Shown in pieces: positions 7,633 to 16,312 of a stretch of 42,932 bases of DNA. The translations under genes and the position numbers were made by a program. The notes under the pieces are model-generated. The model saw only the letters and a list, made by a program, of their open reading frames with translations, made no database searches and was not told the DNA's origin. Numbering within the stretch: position 1 is the first letter of the stretch; the number at the start of each line of letters is the position of its first letter. This DNA comes from Bacteroidales bacterium. GTDB lineage: Bacteria; Bacteroidota; Bacteroidia; Bacteroidales; CG2-30-32-10. The stretch covers positions 1 to 42,932 of the forward strand of contig DAOQAK010000035.1 of the NCBI GenBank assembly GCA_035353855.1, read 5' to 3'.

Positions 7633-8442
7633 ATGGAAAATATTATTGAATTACAAAATATAAGCTATTCTTATTTTAATAAAATAGCAGCTCTGAAAAA
7701 CATAAATCTTAAAATAAACAGGGGGGAAATGTTTGCTGTTATTGGTCAGAACGGAAGTGGAAAATCAACCCTGCTTCACATTATTAATGGCTTGATACAA
7801 GCAGAAAGCGGGAAATATTTATTCAAAGGAAAAGAAGTAAGTGACAAAAGTTTAAAGGATAAAAATTTCTCATTGGAATTTCGTAAAAGCATGTCGTTTA
7901 TATTTCAGAATCCCGAAATTCAACTCTTCTGCCCTACTGTTATGGACGAATTATTGTTTGCTCCTCTTCAACTGGAAATTTCAATTGAAGAAGCGAAAGA
8001 AAGAGTTGAAAAAACTTTGGAATATTTAGGAATAACCGAATTAAAAGATCGTCCTGTTTACATGCTTTCCGGCGGCGAAAAAAAGAAGGTTGCCATTGCA
8101 TCATCATTAACAATAAACCCGGAAATCATTTTAATTGATGAACCGCTGGCTGGACTTGACCCAAAAACACAAACATTTTTTATTGAACTAATCCTCGAAT
8201 TAAATAAAGCGGGCAAAACAATAATCTTCACAACTCATCATCTCGACCTGATAGACCATCTTCAGCCAACAGTCGCAGTGCTTTCGGAAGAACATACTAT
8301 TCAGAAAATTGGAACAGCTGCAGAAATTTTAACTGATGAGGAATTTTTAATAAGCGTTAACCTTATTCATGAACATATTCACAGGCATGGCGAAGAAGTT
8401 CATAAACACTATCATTCACACTATGTCTTTCACAAACATTGA
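7633..8442 (+). CDS. cbiO: ECF transporter ATPase CbiO with His-rich tail
   Basis: 269-residue ABC ATPase that powers nickel/cobalt uptake. Walker A is GQNGSGKST (38-46), the signature LSGGEK (145-150), Walker B ILIDEP (166-171 region) and the switch His lies in TTHHLD. The last 24 residues (246-269) contain ten histidines in patterns such as HEHIHRH and HKHYHSH. That tail lies beyond the ABC core and probably binds nickel, as storage or as a sensor; this is inference. It is the last gene of the operon. Confidence 0.95.
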   Translation: MENIIELQNISYSYFNKIAALKNINLKINRGEMFAVIGQNGSGKSTLLHIINGLIQAESGKYLFKGKEVSDKSLKDKNFSLEFRKSMSFIFQNPEIQLFCPTVMDELLFAPLQLEISIEEAKERVEKTLEYLGITELKDRPVYMLSGGEKKKVAIASSLTINPEIILIDEPLAGLDPKTQTFFIELILELNKAGKTIIFTTHHLDLIDHLQPTVAVLSEEHTIQKIGTAAEILTDEEFLISVNLIHEHIHRHGEEVHKHYHSHYVFHKH

Positions 8443-8464
8443 ATTTCTGTCTTGAAAAGAAAAG

Positions 8465-8484
8465 TTATGATTTAAAAATCATAA
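8465..8484. terminator. Possible weak bidirectional terminator between cbiO and remB
   Basis: TTATGATTT, AA, AAATCATAA is a perfect 9-bp inverted repeat between two convergent genes, overlapping the remB-like stop codon. It is almost all A-T, so the hairpin would be weak. Confidence 0.35.
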
Positions 8485-10085
8485 TAGAAATTATTCAGGC
8501 TTGTACGAAGTCCAAAATACACAAAGGTGCTGTGTTTATCAGCAACTGAAGAAGATTCCGTTCTATCAGAAACACCAATGGAAATATTTAAATTTGTAAC
8601 AGGATTAACAAGATAGCTAATTCTAAAATCTTTATACATTAACTTTGTTTTAATACCTTGCCCAATGAAATTACCATATTCATGCGGATGTGTTTCATAT
8701 GATTCAAAAATATCTTTACCATAGTTTACACCGGCACTATCAGCGCCATACACGGCATAATTAAACTTTAACTCTGCAAAAAATCTTTTGTAATTGTATT
8801 TTAAAAATGTAACCGATTCCCTGAAATTCGCTCCCAGCGGATGCGCCAGAGCTTCGTTATAATGCCCATAATTTTGCAGTGAGGTACGGCTTGAATAAGT
8901 ATATGGACGTACAATATTATACTCTGTTTGAAAATATAAATTCTTTATTCCAAAAATATCAAACGATTTCAACCCGATTTGTTCAGCTTGCTTATTTCCC
9001 CACCAACCGCTATCAGACAATACTTCATGAATTTTAAATTCATCAATCATCAACTGACCATAAATAACATTGCTTCTTCTGATTTTATATGAAACATTTA
9101 AGCCAAGTAATGCATTATCCGGCGAACCTAGTGAAAATTCAACAGGTCTGAAGAAGATTATTGGATTTAAATAATTAACATCAAATCCTCGATAGCCTGT
9201 ACTGTCAGCAGCTTTCCAAATTATTGCCTCAAAAAGCCCAACATTCAATCTTCGTGTTATAGCATAACTTAAATAATGAAAAGTTCCATATTTTTTCTTA
9301 TAACCTAAATCGTATGCATGTGGTGTTTTTAAATCCTGAAACTGTGCATAAAGGTTAACATACTTAAGTCGCCAAACGTTGGTGGTTATTTTAAAATATG
9401 GATAGTTAAATGCATTATCTGAAAGTAATAATGAGCGATAACCATCACCAATAAAATTCTTCCCATGCCCAAATTGCAGGTTTACATATTTTGTAGGAGT
9501 GTATGAAATATATCCACTAGCCCATGCATAATCAAAACCATCACCTTTAAATTCTTTTATCTGGCCTTGCCCGGGAACCACAATATTATGTTTTATACTA
9601 TTATCAAGATAATCAATAAACGTTGCTTGGTTTTCGTAAAATGTTGTAAAAAAAGAAAATTTATTTTCTATCGAACCTTCAACCTGAAAACCGCGCGTAT
9701 TCACAAATTTATTACTACTGCTATCATTTAAATCATTACCTAATTCAAAATTAAAAACCGGATTTATCAATAATTTCAAACCTTCTTTATCAAGACTTAT
9801 CAAGCTTTCATTAAAAACTTTATTAAAAATTCCATTACAAGCTTTTCTCTTGAAATTACTTCTATAATTATTTTGATTCTTTACCGAGTCAATATTTATT
9901 TCTTTATTTACTTCAGAAGTTAACCAAGGTTTAACAGCTGTATGAAAACTATTCCGTGGGAAATATAAACTTCTTGAAATATCATTGTTATAATCGTTAA
10001 TTAAAGGAAAGTTTAATTGTTGAGAAAATAGCGGAGAAAATGAAAAAAGAATAAATGATAATAAAAGAATATTTTTTTGTTTCAT
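8472..10085 (-). CDS. remB: RemB/Wzi-like outer-membrane protein
   Basis: 537 residues with a signal peptide (1-21, ending in FSQ). The rest looks like a large outer-membrane barrel, with family motifs FGHGKNFIGDGYRSLLLSDN and NAFNYPYFKI. This matches the Wzi capsule-assembly family, which in Bacteroidota includes the gliding-motility-linked RemB. Wzi anchors or organises surface polysaccharide. It follows the WecA-like gene by 6 bases and sits next to a large polysaccharide cluster, so a role in attaching the exported polymer is likely. The name remB rests on resemblance, and motility cannot be inferred because no gld/spr genes are here. Confidence 0.75.
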   Translation of the reverse strand: MKQKNILLLSFILFSFSPLFSQQLNFPLINDYNNDISRSLYFPRNSFHTAVKPWLTSEVNKEINIDSVKNQNNYRSNFKRKACNGIFNKVFNESLISLDKEGLKLLINPVFNFELGNDLNDSSSNKFVNTRGFQVEGSIENKFSFFTTFYENQATFIDYLDNSIKHNIVVPGQGQIKEFKGDGFDYAWASGYISYTPTKYVNLQFGHGKNFIGDGYRSLLLSDNAFNYPYFKITTNVWRLKYVNLYAQFQDLKTPHAYDLGYKKKYGTFHYLSYAITRRLNVGLFEAIIWKAADSTGYRGFDVNYLNPIIFFRPVEFSLGSPDNALLGLNVSYKIRRSNVIYGQLMIDEFKIHEVLSDSGWWGNKQAEQIGLKSFDIFGIKNLYFQTEYNIVRPYTYSSRTSLQNYGHYNEALAHPLGANFRESVTFLKYNYKRFFAELKFNYAVYGADSAGVNYGKDIFESYETHPHEYGNFIGQGIKTKLMYKDFRISYLVNPVTNLNISIGVSDRTESSSVADKHSTFVYFGLRTSLNNFYYDF

Positions 10086-10091
10086 AAAATT

Positions 10092-11237
10092 TTATTTGTC
10101 TTCAAGTACCACTGTTTCTATATTTTCTTTATCACCACATTTATTATTTTTCGATGGCAAAATTGCGTTTTTCAGTCTTCTTAATATCATTGTGATTGGA
10201 ATCAAATATAAAAGCGTAGCAATAACAACAAGAGTAAGAGTAAGCCAAAATATTCCGATATGCTGTAATTGATAAGCAATTATTATAAATACAATTGTAG
10301 AAATAGACAATATTAAAGTAGCTTGCGAATGGGAGTATCCTAAATCAAGTAATTTATGATGAATATGCCCTCTATCTGCTTTAAACGGTGACTGCTGACG
10401 CATAATTCTTACAATCATCACTCTGATTGTATCATATAAAGGAAGAAAAAGTACAGCAATTGAAACAGCAGGCGATGACGCAATATAATATTTACCTGTA
10501 GTTACAGCATCAGCCTCATTAAACTCAATGACTAATACAGCAATAATAAAACCTATTAATAATGAGCCTGTATCACCCATAAAAATTTTATATTTTCCTT
10601 TAGATAAGTTATATGGCAGAAAACCAATAAGTGCTCCTGTTAATGAAAACGAAAGTATAGCACATTGATAATTTTCAACCAAATAAAACCAAATTCCAAA
10701 TGCTAAAGAACAAACCATTCCTATTGCAGTTGCAAGCCCATCAATACCATCAATTAAGTTAAATGAATTTACCACAACAATAATTACAAACATGGTTAGT
10801 ATAAAACTAAATAAGTATGGTATTTCAGTTATGCCAATAAATCCGTGCAAGTTTGTGAACCTTACATCGGCAAAAACAATAATAATAGCAGCTGATAAAA
10901 TTTGCGTAGCTACTTTACTAAATGGAGAGATAACAAAAATATCATCTTTAAGTCCACTAAAAAATATCAACAAACAACTAGCAGCAATAAAAGGTAATTC
11001 GGGAAAAGGTGTATATGAACAAAAAATTAATGCCGAAAATTTAAAACCCGCAAAAATTGCTATACCTCCTAGTGTAGGAACTGCACCTGAATGCGATGTC
11101 CTACCATTAGGTAATGCACATAACAACTTTGCTTTTGCCAATTTAACAATAGGCGGAACAGACATATAACTGATAATTAAAGCTGAAAGTAAAGCTACAG
11201 CAATAATTATCCAATAATCAATATAATTCATTAACAT
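10092..11237 (-). CDS. wecA: WecA-like polyprenyl-phosphate HexNAc-1-phosphate transferase
   Basis: 381-residue multi-span member of the MraY/WecA superfamily, which starts a glycan by moving a sugar-1-phosphate from a UDP-sugar to undecaprenyl phosphate. Motifs are LPNGRTSHSGAVPTLGG near the N-terminus, the catalytic NLIDGIDGLA, the Mg-binding FMGDTGSLLIGF, and the HIHHKLLDLGYSHSQA loop that marks WecA-type rather than MraY enzymes. The start may be either ATG at 11237 or the one six bases later. It has its own promoter element and is separated from the main operon by 356 bases. Confidence 0.9.
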   Translation of the reverse strand: MLMNYIDYWIIIAVALLSALIISYMSVPPIVKLAKAKLLCALPNGRTSHSGAVPTLGGIAIFAGFKFSALIFCSYTPFPELPFIAASCLLIFFSGLKDDIFVISPFSKVATQILSAAIIIVFADVRFTNLHGFIGITEIPYLFSFILTMFVIIVVVNSFNLIDGIDGLATAIGMVCSLAFGIWFYLVENYQCAILSFSLTGALIGFLPYNLSKGKYKIFMGDTGSLLIGFIIAVLVIEFNEADAVTTGKYYIASSPAVSIAVLFLPLYDTIRVMIVRIMRQQSPFKADRGHIHHKLLDLGYSHSQATLILSISTIVFIIIAYQLQHIGIFWLTLTLVVIATLLYLIPITMILRRLKNAILPSKNNKCGDKENIETVVLEDK

Positions 11238-11259
11238 TTCTTAATTCCAAAAAATTTCG

Positions 11260-11267
11260 CAAATTTA
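11260..11267 (-). promoter_or_regulatory. -7 promoter element before the wecA-like gene
   Basis: Minus-strand TAAATTTG is a perfect TAnnTTTG match 22 bases before the ATG. It suggests that wecA-remB is a separate transcript. Confidence 0.45.
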
Positions 11268-11360
11268 CTTATAAAACTCCAATATTTTACGATAAAAAAC
11301 AAATTATATAAATAATAAATTTATTCATATTTTTTTTAAATATATACAATAAAAACACAC

Positions 11361-11396
11361 AAATCAAGCAAATAAACCAAGTACCTTACTTGATTT
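11361..11396 (-). terminator. Nested inverted repeats downstream of the polysaccharide operon
   Basis: CAAGTA-CCT-TACTTG (11378-11392) is a tight 6-bp hairpin. The same right arm can instead pair with an outer copy, AAATCAAG (11361-11368) with CTTGATTT (11389-11396). On the minus strand the inner hairpin is followed by GTTTATTT, so it could be a weak terminator of the long operon or a regulator site for wecA. The remaining part of the 11238-11593 gap is A-T rich, and I see no gene in it. Confidence 0.3.
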
Positions 11397-11593
11397 AATA
11401 TTTTTAAATCGGAAATTGTACGTATTTAAATTTAAAAAGTTCCATGTTTTCCAATACAAATACTTTAAATCCCGATTCTCGCAAATCAAAATTTACAAAT
11501 TAATAAAAAACTTTTTAATAAAAAATGAATGAATTTATAAATGGTAGGAAATTGGGGATAAGTGGTAAGGTTGGGTTGATAGATGATATTTAT

Positions 11594-12316
11594 TTACAAT
11601 CCTTTCCCTTTTAACATTACGATTATACCCTTCCAGATAATATTTATATCAAGCATCAATAAATTAAAAGATGAAGAATTGATATATTTGTCAATATATT
11701 CATATTCGTAAATAGGATTTCCCATTTCAGGAGTTCCTTTTTTAATATGCCCAAGGCCCAATAATCCCCCTCGAATAAGAAACCTTGTAACATTACCTTG
11801 TTGCAAATCTCTTTCATAGTGATGGATAGCCAATGGTCTGGGACCAACAATAGACATATCTCCTTTTAAAACATTAAAAAATTGCGGTATTTCATCTAAA
11901 TAAAATTTCTTCACAAATTTTCCTAAATGAGTTCTTGATTCAGGTGTCCATTCTTTTGAAAATGCATGCCAGTCTCCTTTTGCTTGTAATTCTTTATCAA
12001 TATATTTTTCTTTAATTAATCTGATTTTATATTTTTTAAATATTCTACCGGCACTAACAGCATTATAATAAAAAAACAAAGGACCTCTATTTTCCGGAAT
12101 TAATATTCCTTCTATTAAATTAAAGATTAATAGACATAGTAATATTGGAGAACAACATAACAAAATTAAAAAAGACACAATCTTATCAAAAATCAACTTG
12201 AATATAGGTACTTCCAATGGTTTTTTTATTTCAAATAGACTTTTATATTTAATCTTTATCTCTTCTGTAGGAGGCTTATATGGAAAAGCTTCCTTGGGTT
12301 CTTGATTATTTGACAT
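11594..12316 (-). CDS. Bacterial sugar transferase (PglC/WbaP-type phosphoglycosyl transferase)
   Basis: 240 residues. One hydrophobic segment (about 42-70) is followed by the cytoplasmic catalytic domain. The motif YLDEIPQFFNVLKGDMSIVGPRP carries the catalytic Asp-Glu dyad (141-142) of the monotopic family, which moves a sugar-1-phosphate to undecaprenyl phosphate as the first step of a repeat unit. It lacks the extra membrane spans of full-length WbaP/WcaJ. The N-terminal 40 residues are an unusual Pro/Lys-rich tail. It is the last gene of the long operon and is now cut off from it by the IS element. Confidence 0.88.
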   Translation of the reverse strand: MSNNQEPKEAFPYKPPTEEIKIKYKSLFEIKKPLEVPIFKLIFDKIVSFLILLCCSPILLCLLIFNLIEGILIPENRGPLFFYYNAVSAGRIFKKYKIRLIKEKYIDKELQAKGDWHAFSKEWTPESRTHLGKFVKKFYLDEIPQFFNVLKGDMSIVGPRPLAIHHYERDLQQGNVTRFLIRGGLLGLGHIKKGTPEMGNPIYEYEYIDKYINSSSFNLLMLDINIIWKGIIVMLKGKGL

Positions 12317-12450
12317 TTTTTATAATGATTTAATATCTATTAATGAACAATCATAAATAAGTAATTGTAATTATATTATAATCTATCAAATATTTTTACA
12401 TTAAAGTTCTCTAATATCTTTTATATTCGTAGTATTTCAAAATAATATTA

Positions 12451-12466
12451 GTAACTGTTTAAAATT
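12451..12466 (+). repeat. IS left inverted repeat
   Basis: GTAACTGTTTAAAATT; its reverse complement recurs at the other end with one mismatch at position 2. Confidence 0.8.
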
Positions 12467-13214
12467 TATTCAATAATAATTTTATAGAAGCAATATAAAT
12501 CATTGCTTGACTAGTTTCAAGTAAATACTCAAAATCTTTACTTAATCTTCTAAAGTTTTCAAACCAAGAAAAAGTTCTTTCAATCAACCATCTTTTAGGA
12601 CTTACTTTATTGATAAATTGGCACTTTATTTTGGGAGAAATAAATAAAGATAAATCATGTTCTTGCTTAACTTTCTCAATAAGATTACCCCTATAGCCAC
12701 AGTCTGCATACATACGTTTTATTCCAAAAGTATTTTCAAATAAATTTTTGATTGTCAACTGCGCACCTACACTATCATGAATATTTGCAGGATGCACAAG
12801 ATTTGATATTATGTTACCTAAAGAATCAACAATAACATGGCGTTTTCTGCCATTGATCTTTTTATTGCCATCATATCCTCTTAATCCACCAATACGTGTT
12901 GTTTTGATGGATTGCGAATCAATAATAGCCATTGAACATTCTGCTGGCTTGTTTGACAATATTCTTATCTTCTCTACAAGCATATCGTTGATATATGTGA
13001 ACATTTCTTCGTCTCGCCACTTTGAAAAATAGTAGTAAACCAACTGCCATTTAGGAAAATTTTTGGGTAAGTGACGCCATTGACAACCTGTAACAAGCAG
13101 GTAAAATATCGCATCGAATATAACTCGCAAATCATGTTTTCGCTTTCTTTTATTGCTATCTAAATATTTTTCTATAATTTTCCACTGTGCATCGCTTGAA
13201 TCGGTAGGGTACAT
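12459..13214 (-). CDS. IS5-family transposase (DUF4096 + DDE domain)
   Basis: 251 residues. The N-terminus MYPTDSSDAQWKIIEKYL to GCQWRHLP is the DUF4096 helix-turn-helix region. The DDE catalytic triad is visible as Asp99 (IIDSQSIK), Asp171 (YADCGYRG) and Glu212 (WLIERTFSWFENFRRL), the last in the IS5-type Y-(2)-R-(3)-E-like context. The frame is unbroken, so the element may still move. Its stop lies within a few bases of the left inverted repeat. Confidence 0.95.
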   Translation of the reverse strand: MYPTDSSDAQWKIIEKYLDSNKRKRKHDLRVIFDAIFYLLVTGCQWRHLPKNFPKWQLVYYYFSKWRDEEMFTYINDMLVEKIRILSNKPAECSMAIIDSQSIKTTRIGGLRGYDGNKKINGRKRHVIVDSLGNIISNLVHPANIHDSVGAQLTIKNLFENTFGIKRMYADCGYRGNLIEKVKQEHDLSLFISPKIKCQFINKVSPKRWLIERTFSWFENFRRLSKDFEYLLETSQAMIYIASIKLLLNKF

Positions 13215-13294
13215 TTTTTTGAAGTTTTGGTCGACCTCAAATAAAATAGATTATCCTATCGGTTCTCGATGTACGTTATAATTTATCTTAACAT

Positions 13295-13310
13295 AATTTT
13301 AAACAGTTTC
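13295..13310 (-). repeat. IS right inverted repeat
   Basis: Read on the minus strand it is GAAACTGTTTAAAATT, matching the left repeat at 15 of 16 positions. Confidence 0.8.
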
Positions 13311-13321
13311 TGAAATAATTT

Positions 13322-14461
13322 TTATTTACGATCAATAAATGTGATACTTTTGGATTCAACTGATTTAATAACTACTTTTTGAATTTGATTAACAAAAGAA
13401 AGGTTATTAAACTTTTTAGAATGTTCAATAATAAAATCTTTATTGAATTTTATTTTTTCAAATTTCATGACAGCATCAATAATATCATCAGGATCTTGTT
13501 TTTCAAAATACAAAGCTGTTGATTCATCTATATTAGCACCATTATATGCAATTTGTGTTTCCAAAACACCTCCCTTACCATAAGCAATTACAGGTCTTCC
13601 GGCAGCATTTGCCTCAAGTGGAGTTATGCCATAATCTTCCAGTTGAGGAAAAATCAATGCTTTACAATTTGTATAAAGTTTCTCTAATTCTTCGTCATTT
13701 ACGCCATCTTTAAAGATTATATTGTTTTTTGCTATTGATTGTAAATATTGTTTTTGAGTACCCGAACCAACAATAATTAATTTATAATTTAATTGGTTAA
13801 ATGCTTCAATAGCAATATCTACTTTTTTATATGGCTCCATTCGGGAAACAATCAAATAATAGTTTTCATCTTTTGCTTCACCAGTATATTTATTCTCTTT
13901 AATAGGGGGATTTATTAAAAAATCAGATTCTCTATTATATGATTTTTTAATAGCACTTATAGTAGATTTACTATTTGCTATAAAAATATCTACTCTTTGT
14001 GCTGATTTATAATCAATTTTTTTATAATACCAACGTAACAAATCAAAAATTATTTTTTTTAGTTTTCCTGCATTCTTATATTGAGTATATGAGTTTGGAT
14101 ACCATAATAAGCGAAATGGTTGATGACAATACGAAATCACAATAGTTTTTTTTCCATACTTTGCATATTTTGCACCAGTTGTAGTTGATTGCAAAACTAC
14201 ATCATATTTTTTTAAATCTATTGATTTTGCTGCCCATACACCAAAAGGGAAAAAAAGTTTTTTATACGAAAATTCATTCTTGGTTATTTTGTTATACCAT
14301 GAAGTATGAATTTTATAATTCCTAAATTCAGGAAATGTAGCTTCTGGGTAATATACAGAAGAAAAAATATCAGCTTCAGGAAATGCCTGAATAAAATATA
14401 AAAATACTCTTTCTGCTCCTCCCCTGCATATTATTCCATCATGAATTAATGCTATTTTCAT
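13322..14461 (-). CDS. GT4-family glycosyltransferase
   Basis: 379 residues with the GT-B fold. The N-terminus MKIALIHDGIICRGGAERVF holds the GGAERV acceptor-side motif, and the donor domain has YLIVSRMEPYKKVDIAIEAF and the EDYGITPLEA E-x7-E motif. It resembles WbaZ/WcaI-type mannosyl- or fucosyltransferases, but donor and linkage cannot be read from sequence. Its start overlaps the stop of the preceding gene by one base (TAATG), so the two are translationally coupled. The right IS repeat lies only 11 bases beyond its stop; the IS did not disrupt it. Confidence 0.9.
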   Translation of the reverse strand: MKIALIHDGIICRGGAERVFLYFIQAFPEADIFSSVYYPEATFPEFRNYKIHTSWYNKITKNEFSYKKLFFPFGVWAAKSIDLKKYDVVLQSTTTGAKYAKYGKKTIVISYCHQPFRLLWYPNSYTQYKNAGKLKKIIFDLLRWYYKKIDYKSAQRVDIFIANSKSTISAIKKSYNRESDFLINPPIKENKYTGEAKDENYYLIVSRMEPYKKVDIAIEAFNQLNYKLIIVGSGTQKQYLQSIAKNNIIFKDGVNDEELEKLYTNCKALIFPQLEDYGITPLEANAAGRPVIAYGKGGVLETQIAYNGANIDESTALYFEKQDPDDIIDAVMKFEKIKFNKDFIIEHSKKFNNLSFVNQIQKVVIKSVESKSITFIDRK

Positions 14462-15510
14462 TACAAATTGTTTATTATATTTAATAGTTTTTTTGCTGAT
14501 TTATCCCAATTAAACCTTTTTACATTTTCAGTTCCCAGTTTTATCAAATTTATTCTTTGATTTTCATTGGCAACTATATCTCTTATCGCATTTGAAATAC
14601 TCTCTATATTATAAGGATCGAAATACATTGCTGCTGAATTACAAACTTCTCTTAAAACAGGAATATCTGACACTAATACAGGGCAAGAAAAACGCATTGC
14701 TTCCAAAGGAGGTATCCCGAACCCCTCATAAATAGATGGATAAATAAATGCTATTGCACCTTCATAATAAAATGCTAATTCATCATCTGATACATAACCT
14801 AAAAATTTAATGTTGTTTTCATTAACTAATTCATAATTTTTTTTAAAATTTGAATTCTGTGATCCTATAATAAGTAATTCTATTGAATCATCATTAATGT
14901 TATTAAATGCTTCTATTAATCTTTTTAAATTTTTCCTAGGGTCAATTGAAGAAACTGTAAGTAGATATCTTTTCTTGTTTTTTTTATTTTCTGTTATATT
15001 TAAATTTGAAGACACAGCATTAGGTACTACTATGATTTTATTTTTATTAATTCCATAATAGGATGATATTTCTCCTTTTGAAAATTCACTTACTGTTATA
15101 ATAGCTTTTGATGAATTTAATAATCGTGGAATTAAAAATTTATAAAATATTCTAAATTTAAAAGAAAATGATTCCTTAAAACGGATAAATGCAATATCAT
15201 GAACAGTGCTTATTTTGTTATTATAAATTATTGGCGCCGTATTACACAAGTTAATTAAAAGTGGGTTAGCTTTTTTTTTTAAAAAATTAGGTAATTCAAA
15301 TTGTTCCCATATATGGCCTGAATATTTACCAAAACGAATGAGTTCTGCATTTTCTGGTAGTAATTGATATAAAGAATCTTTTTGGGGAGCTAAAAATATT
15401 AAATTTATATCTAAGTTAAGAATAGACTGAGAAATTTCATAAGCAAAGCGTTGTACCCCTGAAATTCTTTGTGTTAAAAAACGAGCATTAATATATACAG
15501 TTCTTTTCAA
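14461..15510 (-). CDS. GT4-family glycosyltransferase
   Basis: 349 residues. It starts MKRTVYINARFLTQRISGVQRFAYEI, carries ISTVHDIAFIRF, SKGEISSYYGI and LTVSSIDPRKNLKRLIEAF, and has the donor-binding EGFGIPPLEAM motif. This is the pattern of GT4 enzymes in O-antigen and capsule loci, often mannosyl- or rhamnosyltransferases. The specificity is unknown. It lies 4 bases after the GT2 gene and overlaps the next gene by 1 base. Confidence 0.9.
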   Translation of the reverse strand: MKRTVYINARFLTQRISGVQRFAYEISQSILNLDINLIFLAPQKDSLYQLLPENAELIRFGKYSGHIWEQFELPNFLKKKANPLLINLCNTAPIIYNNKISTVHDIAFIRFKESFSFKFRIFYKFLIPRLLNSSKAIITVSEFSKGEISSYYGINKNKIIVVPNAVSSNLNITENKKNKKRYLLTVSSIDPRKNLKRLIEAFNNINDDSIELLIIGSQNSNFKKNYELVNENNIKFLGYVSDDELAFYYEGAIAFIYPSIYEGFGIPPLEAMRFSCPVLVSDIPVLREVCNSAAMYFDPYNIESISNAIRDIVANENQRINLIKLGTENVKRFNWDKSAKKLLNIINNL

Positions 15511-15514
15511 ATTA

Positions 15515-16312
15515 TTATTTTTTCAATTTGCCCGAATAAAGAAATGGCAATTTCCTTCGATTATTATTAATAAACGTTCCTAATGATGAATGTAATAATC
15601 TTTTTTTCAACAAACCATAATACATATAAAGCTTTCCAAATTCATTTCCATTGTATCCTTTAACTGACTTAAAAAACTCCTTATAGCTATTGATATAATT
15701 TATATCACTTTTCCCTTCTAGTCTAAATTTTGTTAACGTTTTAGGGATATATATAAAATTACAATGGTTAAATAATAATCGATGAATAAGTTCCGAATCC
15801 ATTGCATATTTATATTCTAAAGAGTATACCCCAAACTTATTATATAACGATTTTGAAACGAAAGTAGCCGGATGAAATATTGACATATATTTCCAAATTT
15901 TAGAAATCTCAGGAATGAGGGAATATTCATTTTTATTATTAAAATAAGTGATATCTCCATAAAAAACAGCTTCACTAAATCCATTTTCTTGATATGCATT
16001 AACTACGCTTTCTATAGTTTCCGGATAGTATTTGTCATCACAATTTAATATTCCAATTATATCACCTTTTGCCTGCTTTATTCCTTTATTAAATGCATCA
16101 CTTATTCCATTATCTTTTTCAGATTTCCATGCTGTAATTATGTCTAAATTTTTTTTTATAATATCAAGACTCGAATCAGTTGAACCACCATCTACAACAA
16201 TGTATTCAATATTTTTATAGGTCTGCGATCTAACACTATCAACGCACTCCTGTATATGATCTTCGCCATTATATATAATTGTAATAATTGATACCAATAT
16301 ATTATTATGCAT
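15515..16312 (-). CDS. GT2-family glycosyltransferase
   Basis: 265 residues, GT-A fold. The nucleotide-binding VVDGGSTD (Asp41 onward), EKDNGISDAFNKG and the metal-binding NCDD (90-93) are all present, close to WcaA-like enzymes. C-terminal residues contain basic clusters (KKRLLHSS, NNRRKL) that may contact the membrane. It overlaps the polymerase gene by 8 bases. Confidence 0.9.
   Translation of the reverse strand: MHNNILVSIITIIYNGEDHIQECVDSVRSQTYKNIEYIVVDGGSTDSSLDIIKKNLDIITAWKSEKDNGISDAFNKGIKQAKGDIIGILNCDDKYYPETIESVVNAYQENGFSEAVFYGDITYFNNKNEYSLIPEISKIWKYMSIFHPATFVSKSLYNKFGVYSLEYKYAMDSELIHRLLFNHCNFIYIPKTLTKFRLEGKSDINYINSYKEFFKSVKGYNGNEFGKLYMYYGLLKKRLLHSSLGTFINNNRRKLPFLYSGKLKK

Larger units (their letters stand above)
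12451..13310 (-). mobile_element. IS5-family insertion sequence, about 860 bp
   Basis: One intact transposase gene is bounded by inverted repeats with 15 of 16 matching bases (12451-12466 and 13295-13310). Size and transposase type fit the IS427-like part of the IS5 family. The flanking bases (TTA on the left, TGA on the right) do not form an identical target duplication. It sits between a glycosyltransferase gene and the terminal sugar-transferase gene. Confidence 0.85.

Noticed and set aside
5692..8442. Cobalt rather than nickel uptake, with a cobalamin riboswitch
   Set aside because: nikR leads the operon, no cobalamin synthesis gene is near, and the short intergenic gaps leave no room for a riboswitch.
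12448..13313. Target-site duplication of the IS element
   Set aside because: The bases outside the repeats are TTA and TGA, so no identical direct repeat can be shown.
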